DNA of 40,075 bases, from contig BFEA01000089.1 of assembly GCA_003427395.1 (NCBI GenBank), positions 3,171,577-3,211,651 of the forward strand, read 5' to 3'. This document shows, piece after piece, positions 11,391 to 21,473 of this stretch. The notes below the pieces were generated by a model, which saw only the letters and a program-made list of their open reading frames with translations, searched no databases and was not told where the DNA came from. Each line of letters starts with the position of its first letter. Within the stretch, counting starts at the first letter, position 1. This DNA is from Chara braunii. Taxonomy: Eukaryota > Streptophyta > Charophyceae > Charales > Characeae. The position numbers and the translations under genes are program-made.

Positions 11391-11830
11391 GGCCGGCTGG
11401 AAATCAGCGGGCGAAGTGAGTGATGCTACACAGGCGAATGTATCATCTTCACTGGTATCATCATCAAGTGAGGGAATCAGCGGCCGGAGGGAAATCAGAG
11501 GGCGAGCCGCTGGAAATCAGCGGCCGACGTGAGAGAAGCTAAAGACTCTGAGGCGATTGTATCATCATCAGTGGTTTCATCATTGGGCGAGGATGGGGGG
11601 AATCAGCGGCCGGCTGGAAATCAGTGGGCGAAGTGAGCGATCAGCATCATCAGCATTAGTTTTTTTGTCATCATCATCATCATGAAGAGATTTCTACTCT
11701 CTTGCGACCGGCTGGAAATCAGCGGGCGATGAGAGTGAGTCTCAACAGGCGAATGTATCATCATCAGCATCAGCATCATTGGCATTTCGTCATCATTATC
11801 ATCATCATCATCATCGACATTTTTTGTTAT
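11391..11830. repeat. Degenerate minisatellite of ~100 bp mixed with (CAT)n
   Basis: The core (G)CCGGCTGGAAATCAGCGG recurs with starts near 11391, 11482, 11608 and 11707. The spacing is about 90-125 bp, and the spacers are rich in ATCATC and share 'GGCGAATGTATCATC'. A minus-strand frame that reads as runs of Asp arises from the ATC repeats and is not evidence for a gene. Confidence 0.8.
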
Positions 11831-12689
11831 CATCTTCGTTTTTCTCATAATCATCTGTGTTGTTATCTACAGCTTTTTTCCGTTTTTTCGTTCTTTCATA
11901 GTATCATCTCAATACGATGACTATTTTCGCTAATTAGTATGGACCTAACTAACTATCTTTAAACTAATATCCAAATTAAAGTCTCAACAATTCTTCATCT
12001 TTCTTTTCCTTATCAACTGAAATTGCTCGTCTAAATTAACACATAAGGTGTTTTCAGGAAAATTTAATTCCACGTGGGATTTTTTTCACGGTCTATACAA
12101 TATTTTTTTTTATTACTTACTTCTTTTAGTTGGAATTTCTGAGTTTTTCAAGGTCTACTCCTCGCTGCATTTACTCCCATAGACTGACTATTTTCAATCC
12201 TACTTCAATTCCACTTTAGAAATTTTGTATTCGAAAAAGTCTTCGAAAATTCAATTTCCTTAGCGTATGTTGTTCGCAGTGTTAGTTGGATTTCTGGTAC
12301 GGAATTCTCCTCTCTATAGTATTTATGTTAATTCGTTGATGGAAGGGAGGTAGGGACTAGGGGAGAGCTCCATTCCGCAGGGGTGACACAAGGTGGGAAG
12401 TGAAGCCCTGTAGGGGGTGGAAGCAGAGTTAGTGGGTTACCTTCTTAGTCTGGGGTTGGTGGGAGGGTTACTCACACCAGCGGGGGCAGATCAGGGTAAC
12501 GGGTGGGAGGAGGCATACTTTGGGAGGGAACTGTATGCCTTTCTGGGATTAGAACGGGGAAGGGGGGACTGTCACAAGTTGGGGCTGTGATGGGTGGCCG
12601 GTTGTCTAGGACATCCATTTCGGTGGAGGCAACGATGAGACAGGGAGGAAAGGGGGGGAGAGGGGAGACTGACATTACCTTCTGGTGAT
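11831..12689. other. Unassigned AT-rich then G-rich DNA
   Basis: 11900-12340 is AT-rich with no coding signal. 12340-12689 is G-rich on plus. A minus-strand proline-rich frame (12472-12840) overlaps the following repeat and is not recognisable. Confidence 0.35.
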
Positions 12690-13610
12690 CTGAAATTCTT
12701 AGCGTCTGTTGGCATTCTCTCTTAGCTCGGGATAAAAGCTTGTCAGAAATTATCGATTCTGGACCGATATCGGCAGAGGTGTCTTGTTCTGTGCTCCTGG
12801 TTGGCCGATGCCAGAACGATGCTGGCTGGTGCTGGGGCAATGCCCTGTAACCTGCATTGGCGGGAGCGCGAGGCCTTGTAGAGAGATCTGGGGATTGCTG
12901 AGGGAGGAAAGCAATTCAGTGGCTAACTGGGGGGGCTTCCTACACAACCCAATGGGGCTAGGGATAGTCTACGTGGCGAGAATAGGTCAGCTATGGTGGA
13001 TAATGGTTAGGAGGGTATTGCCTCTGAGAAGTTTTGTCTTGGTCTAGGGAGCGCTAGGAGGAGTACTAGGTTAAGGAGGCCAAAAGTGCTGACATAGCAT
13101 ACTCTTCTATATGTTTTCATAAATTTCGTACTCATCATCAGATCAATCATCATCGTAATCATCAATATCGACATCATCATCATCATCAATAGTATCATAC
13201 TTTTCTGGTTTGCTGGACTCTGGTAGTATCTTGCCTTTGTCGTTATCTGGGGCATTGGCGCTCAAAGATGGTAGAAATCGGACTGATATCAACAGAGTTG
13301 CTCTGTTCTGTGCCCCTGGTTTGCCGATGCCAGAACAACGCTGGCCGGAGCTGGGGAGTTGCCCTGTAACCTGCAAATAGCAGGAGTGTGAGGCCTCGTA
13401 GAGAGATCTGGGTGTTGCCGAGGGAGAAAGGCAATTCAGTTGCGAATTGGGGGGGGTTTCGAGGCGACGAGAAGAGTGCAGCAATGGGTGATGTTAGTTA
13501 GGATGATATTGTTTCTGGGTGACTTTGTTCTAGTGTAAGGAAGGCTGGGTGTTGCTCTAGGTTTTGGAGGCCAGAATAGGGGGTATTGCATAATTCGTAT
13601 TCATCATCAG
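12690..13610. repeat. Direct tandem pair of diverged ~0.4-0.45-kb units
   Basis: The unit at about 12690-13141 is repeated at about 13230-13610. Shared blocks in order are GTTCTGTGC(T/C)CCTGG (12786 and 13305), GCCGATGCCAGAAC, GCCCTGTAACCTGCA, GTAGAGAGATCTGGG, GGCAATTCAGT/AGCAATTCAGT, GGAGGCCA and TCATCATCAG at the end. The offset falls from 519 to 469 bp along the unit, so indels have accumulated. Minus-strand frames in both copies read 'SGIG(Q/K)PGAQN'. That may be a decayed coding sequence, but I do not recognise it. Confidence 0.8.
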
Positions 13611-13649
13611 CAGTACAGTCGGTATCATTTTCATTAATCAGAATAATTA

Positions 13650-13794
13650 TATCTGGTACGGTGTCTCCGGGCAGACTGTGAGGACCCCGGCCTCAATATT
13701 ATCATTTGAAATATCAGCCTTGGGCACTGGGCTCTTTAACTGAAAAAAGAAAATGAAAAAATTATGGGGGTATACCCTCCGATGACCCCCATCC

Positions 13795-13830
<36 letters not shown>
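13650..13830 (+). mobile_element. Retroposon 3' end with poly(A) (plus strand, element X)
   Basis: Ends in 32 A (13799-13830). The segment CAGACTGTGAGG...CCTTGGGCACTGGGCT at about 13672-13736 is homologous to the LINE-sense 3' end of M2 (reverse complement of about 27425-27487). It carries a TGAGG-ACCCCGG-CCTCA hairpin (13679-13695). No LINE coding sequence precedes it directly, so it is either a heavily 5'-truncated LINE copy or a SINE sharing the LINE 3' end. Confidence 0.6.
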
Positions 13831-13831
<1 letters not shown>

Positions 13832-13868
13832 GTTCAAGTTTTTTTTTTTTTTTTTTTAAATAAACCGT

Positions 13869-13914
13869 CTCCATCTATTAGTGGGAGCAACACCTGCTGG
13901 AAACCGCGTCCAGC
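13869..13914 (-). ncRNA. LINE M1 3'-end hairpin pair
   Basis: On plus, GCTGGA-AACCGCG-TCCAGC (13896-13914) is a 6-bp stem with a 7-nt loop. Nearer the tail is CTCC/GGAG (13869-13872 with 13884-13887). Read in LINE sense (minus) they lie directly upstream of the poly(A). Matching structures with changed but still paired stem bases occur at 27510-27528, 31116-31134 and 39972-39990. In some LINE families the RT recognises a 3'-terminal RNA stem-loop to prime reverse transcription. That role is inferred here. Confidence 0.6.
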
Positions 13915-14176
13915 GTCCCTTGAGTACATGAATGATATGAAAGAATGCTATGCCTGAACTATAGAGTTGGGTTGAGATGTGCCGCTTCCTATGTAACCGT
14001 TTGAACGCGTTTGACGCGCGCTCATGGCGCGCATGCGCGCGTTCAAACGCGTTCAAGAGCGCCACATGGCATACACTGGGAGAAAACTGAACACGCGCCC
14101 CCCACCGGGTTGCGCGTGTCAGAAGCCATCGGGGGAGCACACAGTTTTGGCAAAAAGAAAAAGAAAAAAGCGTATG

Positions 14177-14260
14177 TGTGTGTGTGTGTGTGTGTGGATT
14201 GATTAATGGATTGATTGATTGATTGATTGATCGATTGATTGATTGATTGATCGATAGTCA
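14177..14260 (+). repeat. (GT)n and (GATT)n microsatellites
   Basis: A GT run at about 14177-14196 is followed by ATTG/GATT tetranucleotides with occasional GATC to about 14256. They lie inside element B. Confidence 0.93.
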
Positions 14261-14340
14261 CTGATCGATTGTCAATGATTGAATTGGCTAGTAGATGGAA
14301 GGAAAAGAAAATATAAAAAAGAAAAAAGAAAGAACACTTG

Positions 14341-14560
14341 CAGCAGCGGAGCAGAATAGGCCACTGCATCGGTGCAGCGGCGGCGGCTTTGGGGGCAGCG
14401 TTGTTGGCGTTGGGGCCAGCGGCGGCAATGGGGGGAGCAACGTCGATGGGAGGAGGAGGAGGACAGGGAAAGACGAGAAGGAGGGAGAGAAGGACGAGGA
14501 AGAGGAGGAGGATTAGGAGGAGGAGGACGAGGAAGAAGAAGACGAGGAGGAGGAGAAGAG
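14341..14560 (+). repeat. GGC- and GGA-rich low-complexity tract
   Basis: GCGGCGGC near 14375-14390 is followed by dense GGA/GAA triplets up to 14560. It lies inside element B and is not coding. Confidence 0.85.
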
Positions 14561-14686
14561 GGGAGTTATGTGTGTGTTCGTGTGTGTGTGTGTGAACTGC
14601 GTGCAACTGCTCACAAACACACACACACAGGAGAACGCTCTTCTACACACACACATACACACACACGCACACACACACACTATGAC

Positions 14687-14724
14687 CTGTCTCTTATACA
14701 CATCTAGATGTGTATAAGAGACAG
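14687..14724. other. Mate-pair (Nextera) junction adapter, assembly contaminant
   Basis: CTGTCTCTTATACACATCT (14687-14705) is followed by its reverse complement AGATGTGTATAAGAGACAG (14706-14724). This is the Tn5 mosaic-end junction used in transposase mate-pair libraries. The next 34 bases (14725-14758) are identical to 13348-13381, as expected if a circularised fragment of about 1.34 kb was read through its junction. Bases from here to the gap should be treated as artefact. Confidence 0.97.
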
Positions 14725-14758
14725 GAGCTGGGGAGTTGCCCTGTAACCTGCAAATAGC

Positions 14759-14798
14759 NNNNNNNNNNNNNNNNNNNNNNNNNNNNNNNNNNNNNNNN
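14759..14798. other. Assembly gap (40 N)
   Basis: Forty N follow the adapter artefact. The sequence after the gap (14799 onward, GGGAGTTATGTGTGTG) repeats 14561 onward, so the gap probably joins two versions of one locus. Confidence 0.98.
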
Positions 14799-14879
14799 GG
14801 GAGTTATGTGTGTGTTCGTGTGTGTGTGTGTGAACTGCGTGCAACTGCTCACAAACACACACACACAGGAGAACGCTCT

Positions 14880-14999
<120 letters not shown>

Positions 15000-15564
15000 C
15001 AGGTAAGTTTTCTTTTGTCAATTTTTTTTTCCGTTTTTCTTGTTTATTTCTGTTTCTGTTTAGCCGCAAACCCGTTCAAGTGGAGAACGCGAGTTCAAAG
15101 CGTTCAATTTTTGAATGCAAAACCCGCGTTCAATGAACGCGCGGTTTCACAGGCCTCTTCACCCCAATAGGGCGCCAGATCAAACAACATCATTCGAACA
15201 CTATTCCCTTCTTATCTAATAATCCTTAGAAACATGAAAAATTTGAATGCCATCTTCTCCTACCTTTTAACTTCATTCATACCCAAACCAAACCCTTAAG
15301 ACTAGACTTAGAGCCGAGGGGGGAAAGGGGTCTGGGAAATCCGATAGTGGTCATAAAGGGATTACTGAGTCGATCATAGTCCAATCATTAAAAGCAAGCT
15401 TATAATCCCGACTCAAATCTTCCTCTTCACCTCTCCTTGCCCCTTCCCATTCAACCTTCCCCATCTTCCCCCCTTGGGTTTCTCCTAGGCAGCATTCGTT
15501 GAATCGTTGAATATGTTGAAGGATTTATTTTCGCGCGGATATAAATTGTATTTTTTTTAGTTTT

Positions 15565-18500
15565 TTCTCATTTTATATTGACATCCGTTTGTATTTTTTG
15601 CTTAACTGTGTAAGTGAATTCTGGTTCATCTAGCCTAACCCCTTCCATTTCATACGTACATCTTCTTAACCATATTGCCCATAATACCGTTTTCCTGCCC
15701 ATATTGTACAAATTTTGTGAGAATTCATCAATACATTCAGGGGACCATGTTTCAAGAAAGATGACTCTCCAGTCCCATGGCCATTGGACTTCTGTTTTCA
15801 AATTAGACCAAATACGATCCTACCACCTCCATACCCAGCTTGCCCCAGGACACTGTAAGAATATACGCTCGATTGTCTCACGGATTAACTTAGAAGGAAA
15901 CGCGGATATACAAAATTTACACCAGAGGAACGTTTTCCCTCTTTGTTCCAATGTCGACATGCCTATTAGCCAATCATTTATAGGTAGACATCTATGCTCT
16001 TTTTGCCATTGTAGTGAAGCAACTTTTACAGTTTTAATTTTGGTCTTACTGAACCATTTTACCTTTCCAATAATTTTTTATTAACATTGAGATGCTTCAT
16101 CCATCTTTCCTCCACCTTGTCTTTTTAAAAAAAAATAAAGCGAAGCATCCTGTAAGTGGATTTCATTGACAACGTGTGAAGAGTACAAGAATATGTTCTT
16201 TCTTTCCTTCCTGTATTAGTCCACTTCCAATTAGCAGGATCAAGGGGCAGATGACTTATGGGTGTATTAGGTTTAAAGGCTATCCATTTATCTTTGTACA
16301 TCGATACTCTGATCCTAAATACTTGATTTTTTGTCACTCTCCTTATACTATTCTAGTCCTTGATTATAACCATTTGATTACTATTTATTTTATAGGTCGT
16401 GAGGAGTACCTTCCCATTCTCTAGAACTACTACAACACTACCTAAGATGTTTGATTGATCATTCATAGCAACCCAATTACCTTCTAATAACCGAGGACTT
16501 TTCTTTAGAATCATTACCCAATCCAAAGGCATCCAATCAATTAAAATTTTCAAAGTTTTCTTAGAATGATGGCAATACCTAAGGTGGGTTTGTAACTCTG
16601 AAAGGGTAAACCACTCTCTATCTTCACTGTTTCATATGTCTTTTATTCTAACAATATCATTTTTAACCCACCCTTTCCAGGGAAAATCTGCACAGTGAAC
16701 AACATATCCTTGAGGATCTTTGAGAAGACAATTATCAAAAAGTGGTTGTTGACATACCTCTTCCCATCTGTCAGGAGCGTTTTGGTTTGTTAATGGTAAT
16801 TTCCTCCATGTTTTTATGAGGTTAGACCAAAACGAATTATTATGTAAATTCATTCTTGTCGCCTTTCTATCTGATGCACTTTGATTCATCGATTCGTTCA
16901 CAAGCCCTCTTGGAATAGTCCAAAACTTATTTTCTAGCCACATCATTGGATCTATGTTGTGAGGTGTTTTCGGTGCAAGACTTTTGATTTGTTCCCATGC
17001 CAACACACTCCAAGGGGTTTGGGGTTTAAAGAGTAGGCGTTCAATCCATTGAATTGATAGGGTCATTGCTTGTAAGGAAGGATCAATGATGTCCAACCCT
17101 CCTATAGCCTTAGGTTGTATCACTGATTGTCATGCTACCCTGCTAATTACCTTATCGAGCTCATGATTTCCTCTCCATAAAAAACCTGACAGTTGGCGCT
17201 ACAGGGTCTTTAACCATTTCTTATCTAACGCCCATATTGCTCATTTATACCAGATTGAGGCTAAAACCACATTATTAATCATCAGAGTACAACCAAAGAG
17301 AAAAGTTTGCTTCCCCTTCCACAGTTTCAGCTTAGTATATTCTTGTTTGGTTATACATGCATCGTTAGTTGATGGTTTTTCTGCTGTTGAAAGAGAAATA
17401 CTCAATACCCTAATGGAAGTTTCTAACTAAAGTCATTTTACTTGGGGAATTCCAGGGGGTCTTACTCCTTGATGATGAACCCACCAACCCATCGTTTTAA
17501 TCCCCAATTTACCCTCATGCAAGACAGTCTATAAATTTTATCCATCAGACTACTTATTGCTTCCATATTCATTTTAGATGTTTCTACCATCAGGGACAAA
17601 TCGTCATCAAAGAGAGAGCAAATAGGAATGGTTTCCTCTGGAATTGATGACACTTGAATTCTTTAATAGTTTTATGTTGTCTAAGGTTAGCTGCTAAGGC
17701 CTCCATGATTATGGCAAAAAAAAATGGGACAATTGGGTCCCCCTGTCTAACTGATCTCTGTAAGGAAATAGGGGGGCCTACATTACCATTGACCATCACC
17801 CTGGTTATAGCATTCCTATGCAGTATTTTACCCACCTCCTAAAGTTTGGACCAAAGTCGAATTTTTCTAAACATTTATCTAGAAATAACCAATCCACATG
17901 GTCATAAGCTTTCCCAAAATCTAGAAACCGGATTAAGCGTATCCGGAGGGTCAAAATAGGGTAGTTTTCCAAAAAAAAAAAACATCTCAAAAAATTCTGA
18001 AAAAGAAGTATGTTGTAGAATCCATGTAGATTATAACAATACGAACAACTTTTGGCTGGAGGTCACTTTAAAATTCTTATCCGATCTGGAGATAAAAAAT
18101 GAAAACAAAAAAATCTAATTTAATTTTTTATTTTTTATTATCCGGATTTTATCCGGAAATTCCGGATAAACCTATTTAACCCCGGATGTTCCGGCGGGAT
18201 ACTCCGGAGAGTTAATCCGGCTGGACATGCCATGTAACCTAGCGAATAATATATTATCTTGGGTATTCCTTCCTGTAATAAAATTTGTCCCCTGTTAAGG
18301 TGAATAATTTCAGCAATTACTTTGGTTAGTCTATTAGCTAGAGCTTTCGCAATTAGTTTACAGACCACTGTTAAGAGTGTAATAGGACGATAGTTACGAA
18401 TGTTTGTTTTATCCCCTTTTTTATAAAGCAGAGTCAATACCCCTTGGCCCACAAATTCTCCTATTTGTCCTGAGGTCCAAACTGCCTGATAAAATTCCAT

Positions 18501-18740
18501 GAGGTCTTGTGAAAGGAAATCCCATAGGGTTTCCTAAAATTTCTTGGGGAGATCATCAATGCCTGTTTTTTTTTCTTCTTCCATGAGCATTAGAGCTGTC
18601 CATATTTCTTGTTTTGAAACATGTATTTCTAATTCATCTTTTTGTTCTTCAGTTAGTGTTTCACTCCATGTAACCGGGGGGGTCGGTAAATTCTTCATTT
18701 TTTTATCCTGCTGCGAACACGATTGTTTTTTTTCATATTG
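15565..18740 (-). pseudogene. LINE M1 ORF2 (RT and zinc-binding domain), broken
   Basis: Blocks appear in order along the minus strand. The RT N-terminal region is 'KTGIDDLPKKF' and 'TLLYKKGDKTNIRNYRPITLL' (18340-18630). The RT core is 'FLDFGKAYDHVDW' (about 17890-17930), 'VNGNVGPPISLQRSVRQGDP' (about 17740-17800) and 'CSLFDDDLSLM' with the catalytic Asp pair (about 17590). Then come 'IQPKAIGGLDIIDPSLQAM' (about 17065-17120) and the C-terminal 'HLPLDPANWKW' and 'LQWQKEHRCLPINDWL'. A Cys-rich 'CKFC...LQCPG' precedes the end near 15565. Frameshifts, stops and an insertion at 17928-18220 break it. In intact elements this protein copies the LINE RNA at the insertion site. Confidence 0.85.
17928..18220. 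mobile_element. Inverted-repeat element (MITE) in M1 RT
   Basis: Begins CCGGATTAAG...TCCGGAGGG and ends as its inverse, CTCCGGAGAGTTAATCCGG (18202-18220). TCCGGA motifs are clustered at the right side. It interrupts M1 between 'YYSLGYMA' and 'FLDFGKAYD', where other LINEs here are continuous. Flanking CTAGAAA (17921-17927) and CTGGACA (18221-18227) agree at 5 of 7 positions, possibly a decayed target duplication. The interior is AT-rich and non-coding. Confidence 0.65.
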
Positions 18741-19255
18741 AGGCTTCCGATATATTATTTCGTATAGTACCCTATAATTCGTTAAATTAAATTAAATTAT
18801 TAATTATTAATCTAAGTTATCAGATGTTCGATCGGAAACGGTTCCCGGAGACGTCTCCGTCGTACGTTCGGTGAGGGAGTTGTCCGGAATCCCGAACAAC
18901 TCATTTTCTCCAAAATAAATAGCAATTTTTTTTTTTTAATGGGGACGGGCTGCGCTACATGAGGTAACCCCATAAAAAAAGTTGTAGCTCATTGGAGAAA
19001 AAAATAAATAAATTGGGGGGGTAGGTTGGGGTGCGTGATTGAAATTGACGCCAACCGTTTGGGTGAAATTGACACAGAAATCTTTGGCGATTTTCTTTTT
19101 TTTTTTTTCTGTGGGCTCAAATGACCCATAAATTTTGTGGCATATACCTCATGTGAGGGGGAACCCACAGAAAAAAGTTAAAAAAAAATAACGTCTTCCC
19201 AATTGTTCAACCGGGCAAGTCGGACATCCAGAGGGGTCCTGGACGTCCGCCTTGG
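18741..19255. mobile_element. AT-rich inverted-repeat element C, related to hAT-like A
   Basis: A left segment with TTGTCCGGAATCCCGAACAA (about 18879-18898) roughly pairs with a right segment around 19205-19233 (TTGTTCAACCGGG...GTCGGACAT). Inside, two T-rich blocks with TACATGAGGTA on one arm and TACCTCATGTG on the other form a second, imperfect inverted pair. The right arm, 'ATCTTTGGCGATTTT' with 'GGCATATACCTCAT', resembles the interior of element A (about 35868-35960). The exact ends are uncertain. A perfect GGAGACGTCTCC palindrome sits at 18847-18858. Confidence 0.45.
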
Positions 19256-19391
19256 TAAGCTAGTTATGAATCGCATTCTTTCTACCAAATTCAACTTATT
19301 ACCCGGCTTTATTCCCTTATACAGTGTACATATAAATCTTGTCCAACATCTATTATTTAAATAGCACGGTCGAAGTCTTTATATCTTTGGA

Positions 19392-20426
19392 ATGACGAAA
19401 TTGCCAAATATGTACGGACAGGCGCAAAACACCACCAATCTGACCGAGACTCGTAGGTATACCGAAGAGGAAAATAACTACATTAAAGAATTATTAGATG
19501 TTTGTTTTCATGATGGTCTCCTTTCGTCCGGCCTCTGCATCGGTAAGGCTGAGCTAGACGATTATTTTGCGCGCCTACACCTGGACGCAGATTTTTTCGA
19601 ACAGCAAACCTCGTGGTTACAACAACATGCGGTAACCATCCTATTTTGGGATAACGCTGGCACCTTGATAAACTTCGGAACTCTCCCGTCCCGTACCAAG
19701 AGAGGTCGCTACCAAAGTGATGGTAAAAATCTCACAACTTATGTTGCAAGCTCTCAACAAATCGCAGATTGGATAAAACAGGAAAAAAACGTCAAGATCA
19801 CCCTGCAAAACAAAAACTATCATGTCTCCTTTCTGCCCTGGATGGATTTCCTAGAGATGAAGTTTTTCAAAAACTTGGGTAGAGTTAAGATAGTCTGGGT
19901 TAGATGTCAGAATGTGCCATTTCAACTCATGGCACCGCTTCAGATTGCGGTAGAGTTAAGTTTTGGTAATGAAGTGAAGGTTCACCCCTTCGAGCGATAC
20001 GAGGACGAACCAGTATTAGGGAACGTACGCTTTGATCTAGAACCCTATGTCGAATCTCGCATCCGCCCGCGCCTGATCATTGGTATCCCCAGCAAAGGCA
20101 ACTACCATGTTGAGGTTGTTTCTGTTGCAACCCGGTGCGATCTATGTTGTAATATGCATTACCACTCGCCGCACTCGGCAGAAGATTCCTGCTACCCTCC
20201 GAGAGAGGTGGGCCTCTTTACGACAACAATGAGTGATCTGCTCCCTGCCCCACCTTTCTCCGGCTTCGTTCCTTTGGGCGAACAGGCACCGACGAGAGGC
20301 TGGATCGGGGTCGCCCGTGAGCCCAAGCCTCCAAGATCGTTAGAGATACCGCTACTTCAGCTAACGCCGGCAATGGTAGTACATGTGCAAAACCATCCCT
20401 GGGCTCACACCAATCAGGTAAATTGA
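19392..20426 (+). CDS. LINE P1a ORF1 protein, putative RNA-binding
   Basis: An uninterrupted 344-codon frame from the first ATG after an AT-rich leader. Residues about 130-245 ('FLPWMDFLEMKFFKNLGRVK', 'VWVRCQNVPFQLMAPLQIAV' and 'RPRLIIGIPS') follow the pattern of the RNA-binding region of plant LINE ORF1 proteins. A Cys/His cluster then follows (Cys249, Cys252, His256/258/261, Cys267), where such proteins carry a zinc knuckle. The spacing is not the classic CX2CX4HX4C. The tail is Pro-rich. The position directly upstream of an endonuclease supports the call. ORF1 proteins bind LINE RNA into a particle. It is the only long intact TE frame in the window, although ORF2 of the same copy is dead. 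Confidence 0.7.
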   Translation: MTKLPNMYGQAQNTTNLTETRRYTEEENNYIKELLDVCFHDGLLSSGLCIGKAELDDYFARLHLDADFFEQQTSWLQQHAVTILFWDNAGTLINFGTLPSRTKRGRYQSDGKNLTTYVASSQQIADWIKQEKNVKITLQNKNYHVSFLPWMDFLEMKFFKNLGRVKIVWVRCQNVPFQLMAPLQIAVELSFGNEVKVHPFERYEDEPVLGNVRFDLEPYVESRIRPRLIIGIPSKGNYHVEVVSVATRCDLCCNMHYHSPHSAEDSCYPPREVGLFTTTMSDLLPAPPFSGFVPLGEQAPTRGWIGVAREPKPPRSLEIPLLQLTPAMVVHVQNHPWAHTNQVN

Positions 20427-20664
20427 AAGGCAACCAAAAAGGTTCCCACACATCGTCACAACCAGGCAACTCAAAGGCAAAAGAGCGAAACAAGGAGAAA
20501 GGATCAGAGCGGATTAACGAGAAATCCGCATCTCCCTTAAAGGAAGCAATCGCGGAATGGTTTCACCTACCTCGCCCAACCATGGTTGACTCACACCTCT
20601 CAAAAGACCAAACACAACGAGTAGACTAGAGGATCGGTCCGGATCCCAAACATAACCGGCCCAA
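20427..20664 (+). other. P1a ORF1-ORF2 interval
   Basis: An open frame (20423-20629, Lys/Ser-rich) overlaps the end of ORF1 by a few bases and may be a frameshifted extension of ORF1. ORF2 starts about 240 bases downstream of the ORF1 stop. Confidence 0.4.
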
Positions 20665-21473
20665 GTGGGGCAAATGCCGCCACCCACTAAAGTCAATCTT
20701 GTTACTTGGAACATTTGTGGGTTAGGTGACACAAATAAGAGACGAAAAAAAGAACAATGTCATGTCAAGAGCTGGTTTCACGCGAACAGAGCACACATTT
20801 TCTGCTTACAAGAGACGAAATTGAACGAGGAAAAAATTTGGGAAAATGCAAGATGGTGGAGAGGGAAGCAATTTTTGGCACCTGCACAAGGTTCGCGGGG
20901 GGGAGTGGGAATTTTACTCCATAAGGACCTTGACATACTAATCATAGATTGGACGTGGGACATCTGGGGGCGCTGGGTATGGACTAAATTTGAGATCTTT
21001 AATGAGGAATGAACGGTGATGTCCCTGTATGTCCCTGCTGTACGTAACGAAAGAGTGCAATTCCTGGTAGAATTCCCGCCTACCTACCTGACTGCCCAAA
21101 CCTCCTGATAGCTGCTGATTGGAACACAATGCTCAATTCAGGGTTGGACTCCCCACAGACACGTATTAACCTAGTTGAAGTTTTTTGCACGTTTCACCCG
21201 AATGAGCAAGAATATACACGGTTTGGCACGCAAACCCCCCCTGTGAGGAGACGCTTCGATTTTTTCCTAATGAGGGGACGATTGTGGGACCGATGTCTGA
21301 GGGTGGAAATAAAATTTCCCCCCATAGCAGACCACAAACCTGTATTAGCGGAGGTCGACGCAAGGACCCCAACAACATCTACGACACAACCCTTCCGCTT
21401 AAACATCGAACACTTAAAAGACAAGAACTTGATTCAATGGGTCAGAAACCACTGGTCCTTGTGGCAAGACTGA
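20665..21473 (+). pseudogene. LINE P1a ORF2 endonuclease (APE-type), broken
   Basis: The start 'VNLVTWNICGLGD' is the first APE-endonuclease motif. 'FCLQETKLNEEKIW' supplies the catalytic Glu, and 'GSRGGVGILLHKDLDILI' follows. A stop at 21010-21012 and a frameshift precede 'ADWN' (GDFN-like motif), 'RRFDFFLMRGRLWDRC' and 'PIADHKPVLAEVD' (SDH motif, here ADH). In a working LINE this domain nicks target DNA to prime reverse transcription. Confidence 0.85.

Noticed and set aside
11621-11854. Acidic, Asp-rich minus-strand frame
   Set aside because: Produced by ATC/CAT repeats; the ends fall in non-coding minisatellite.
15614-16084. 156-codon plus-strand frame (also 16176-16424 and 28115-28363)
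   Set aside because: Antisense shadows of the LINE M1 and M2 C-terminal coding regions.
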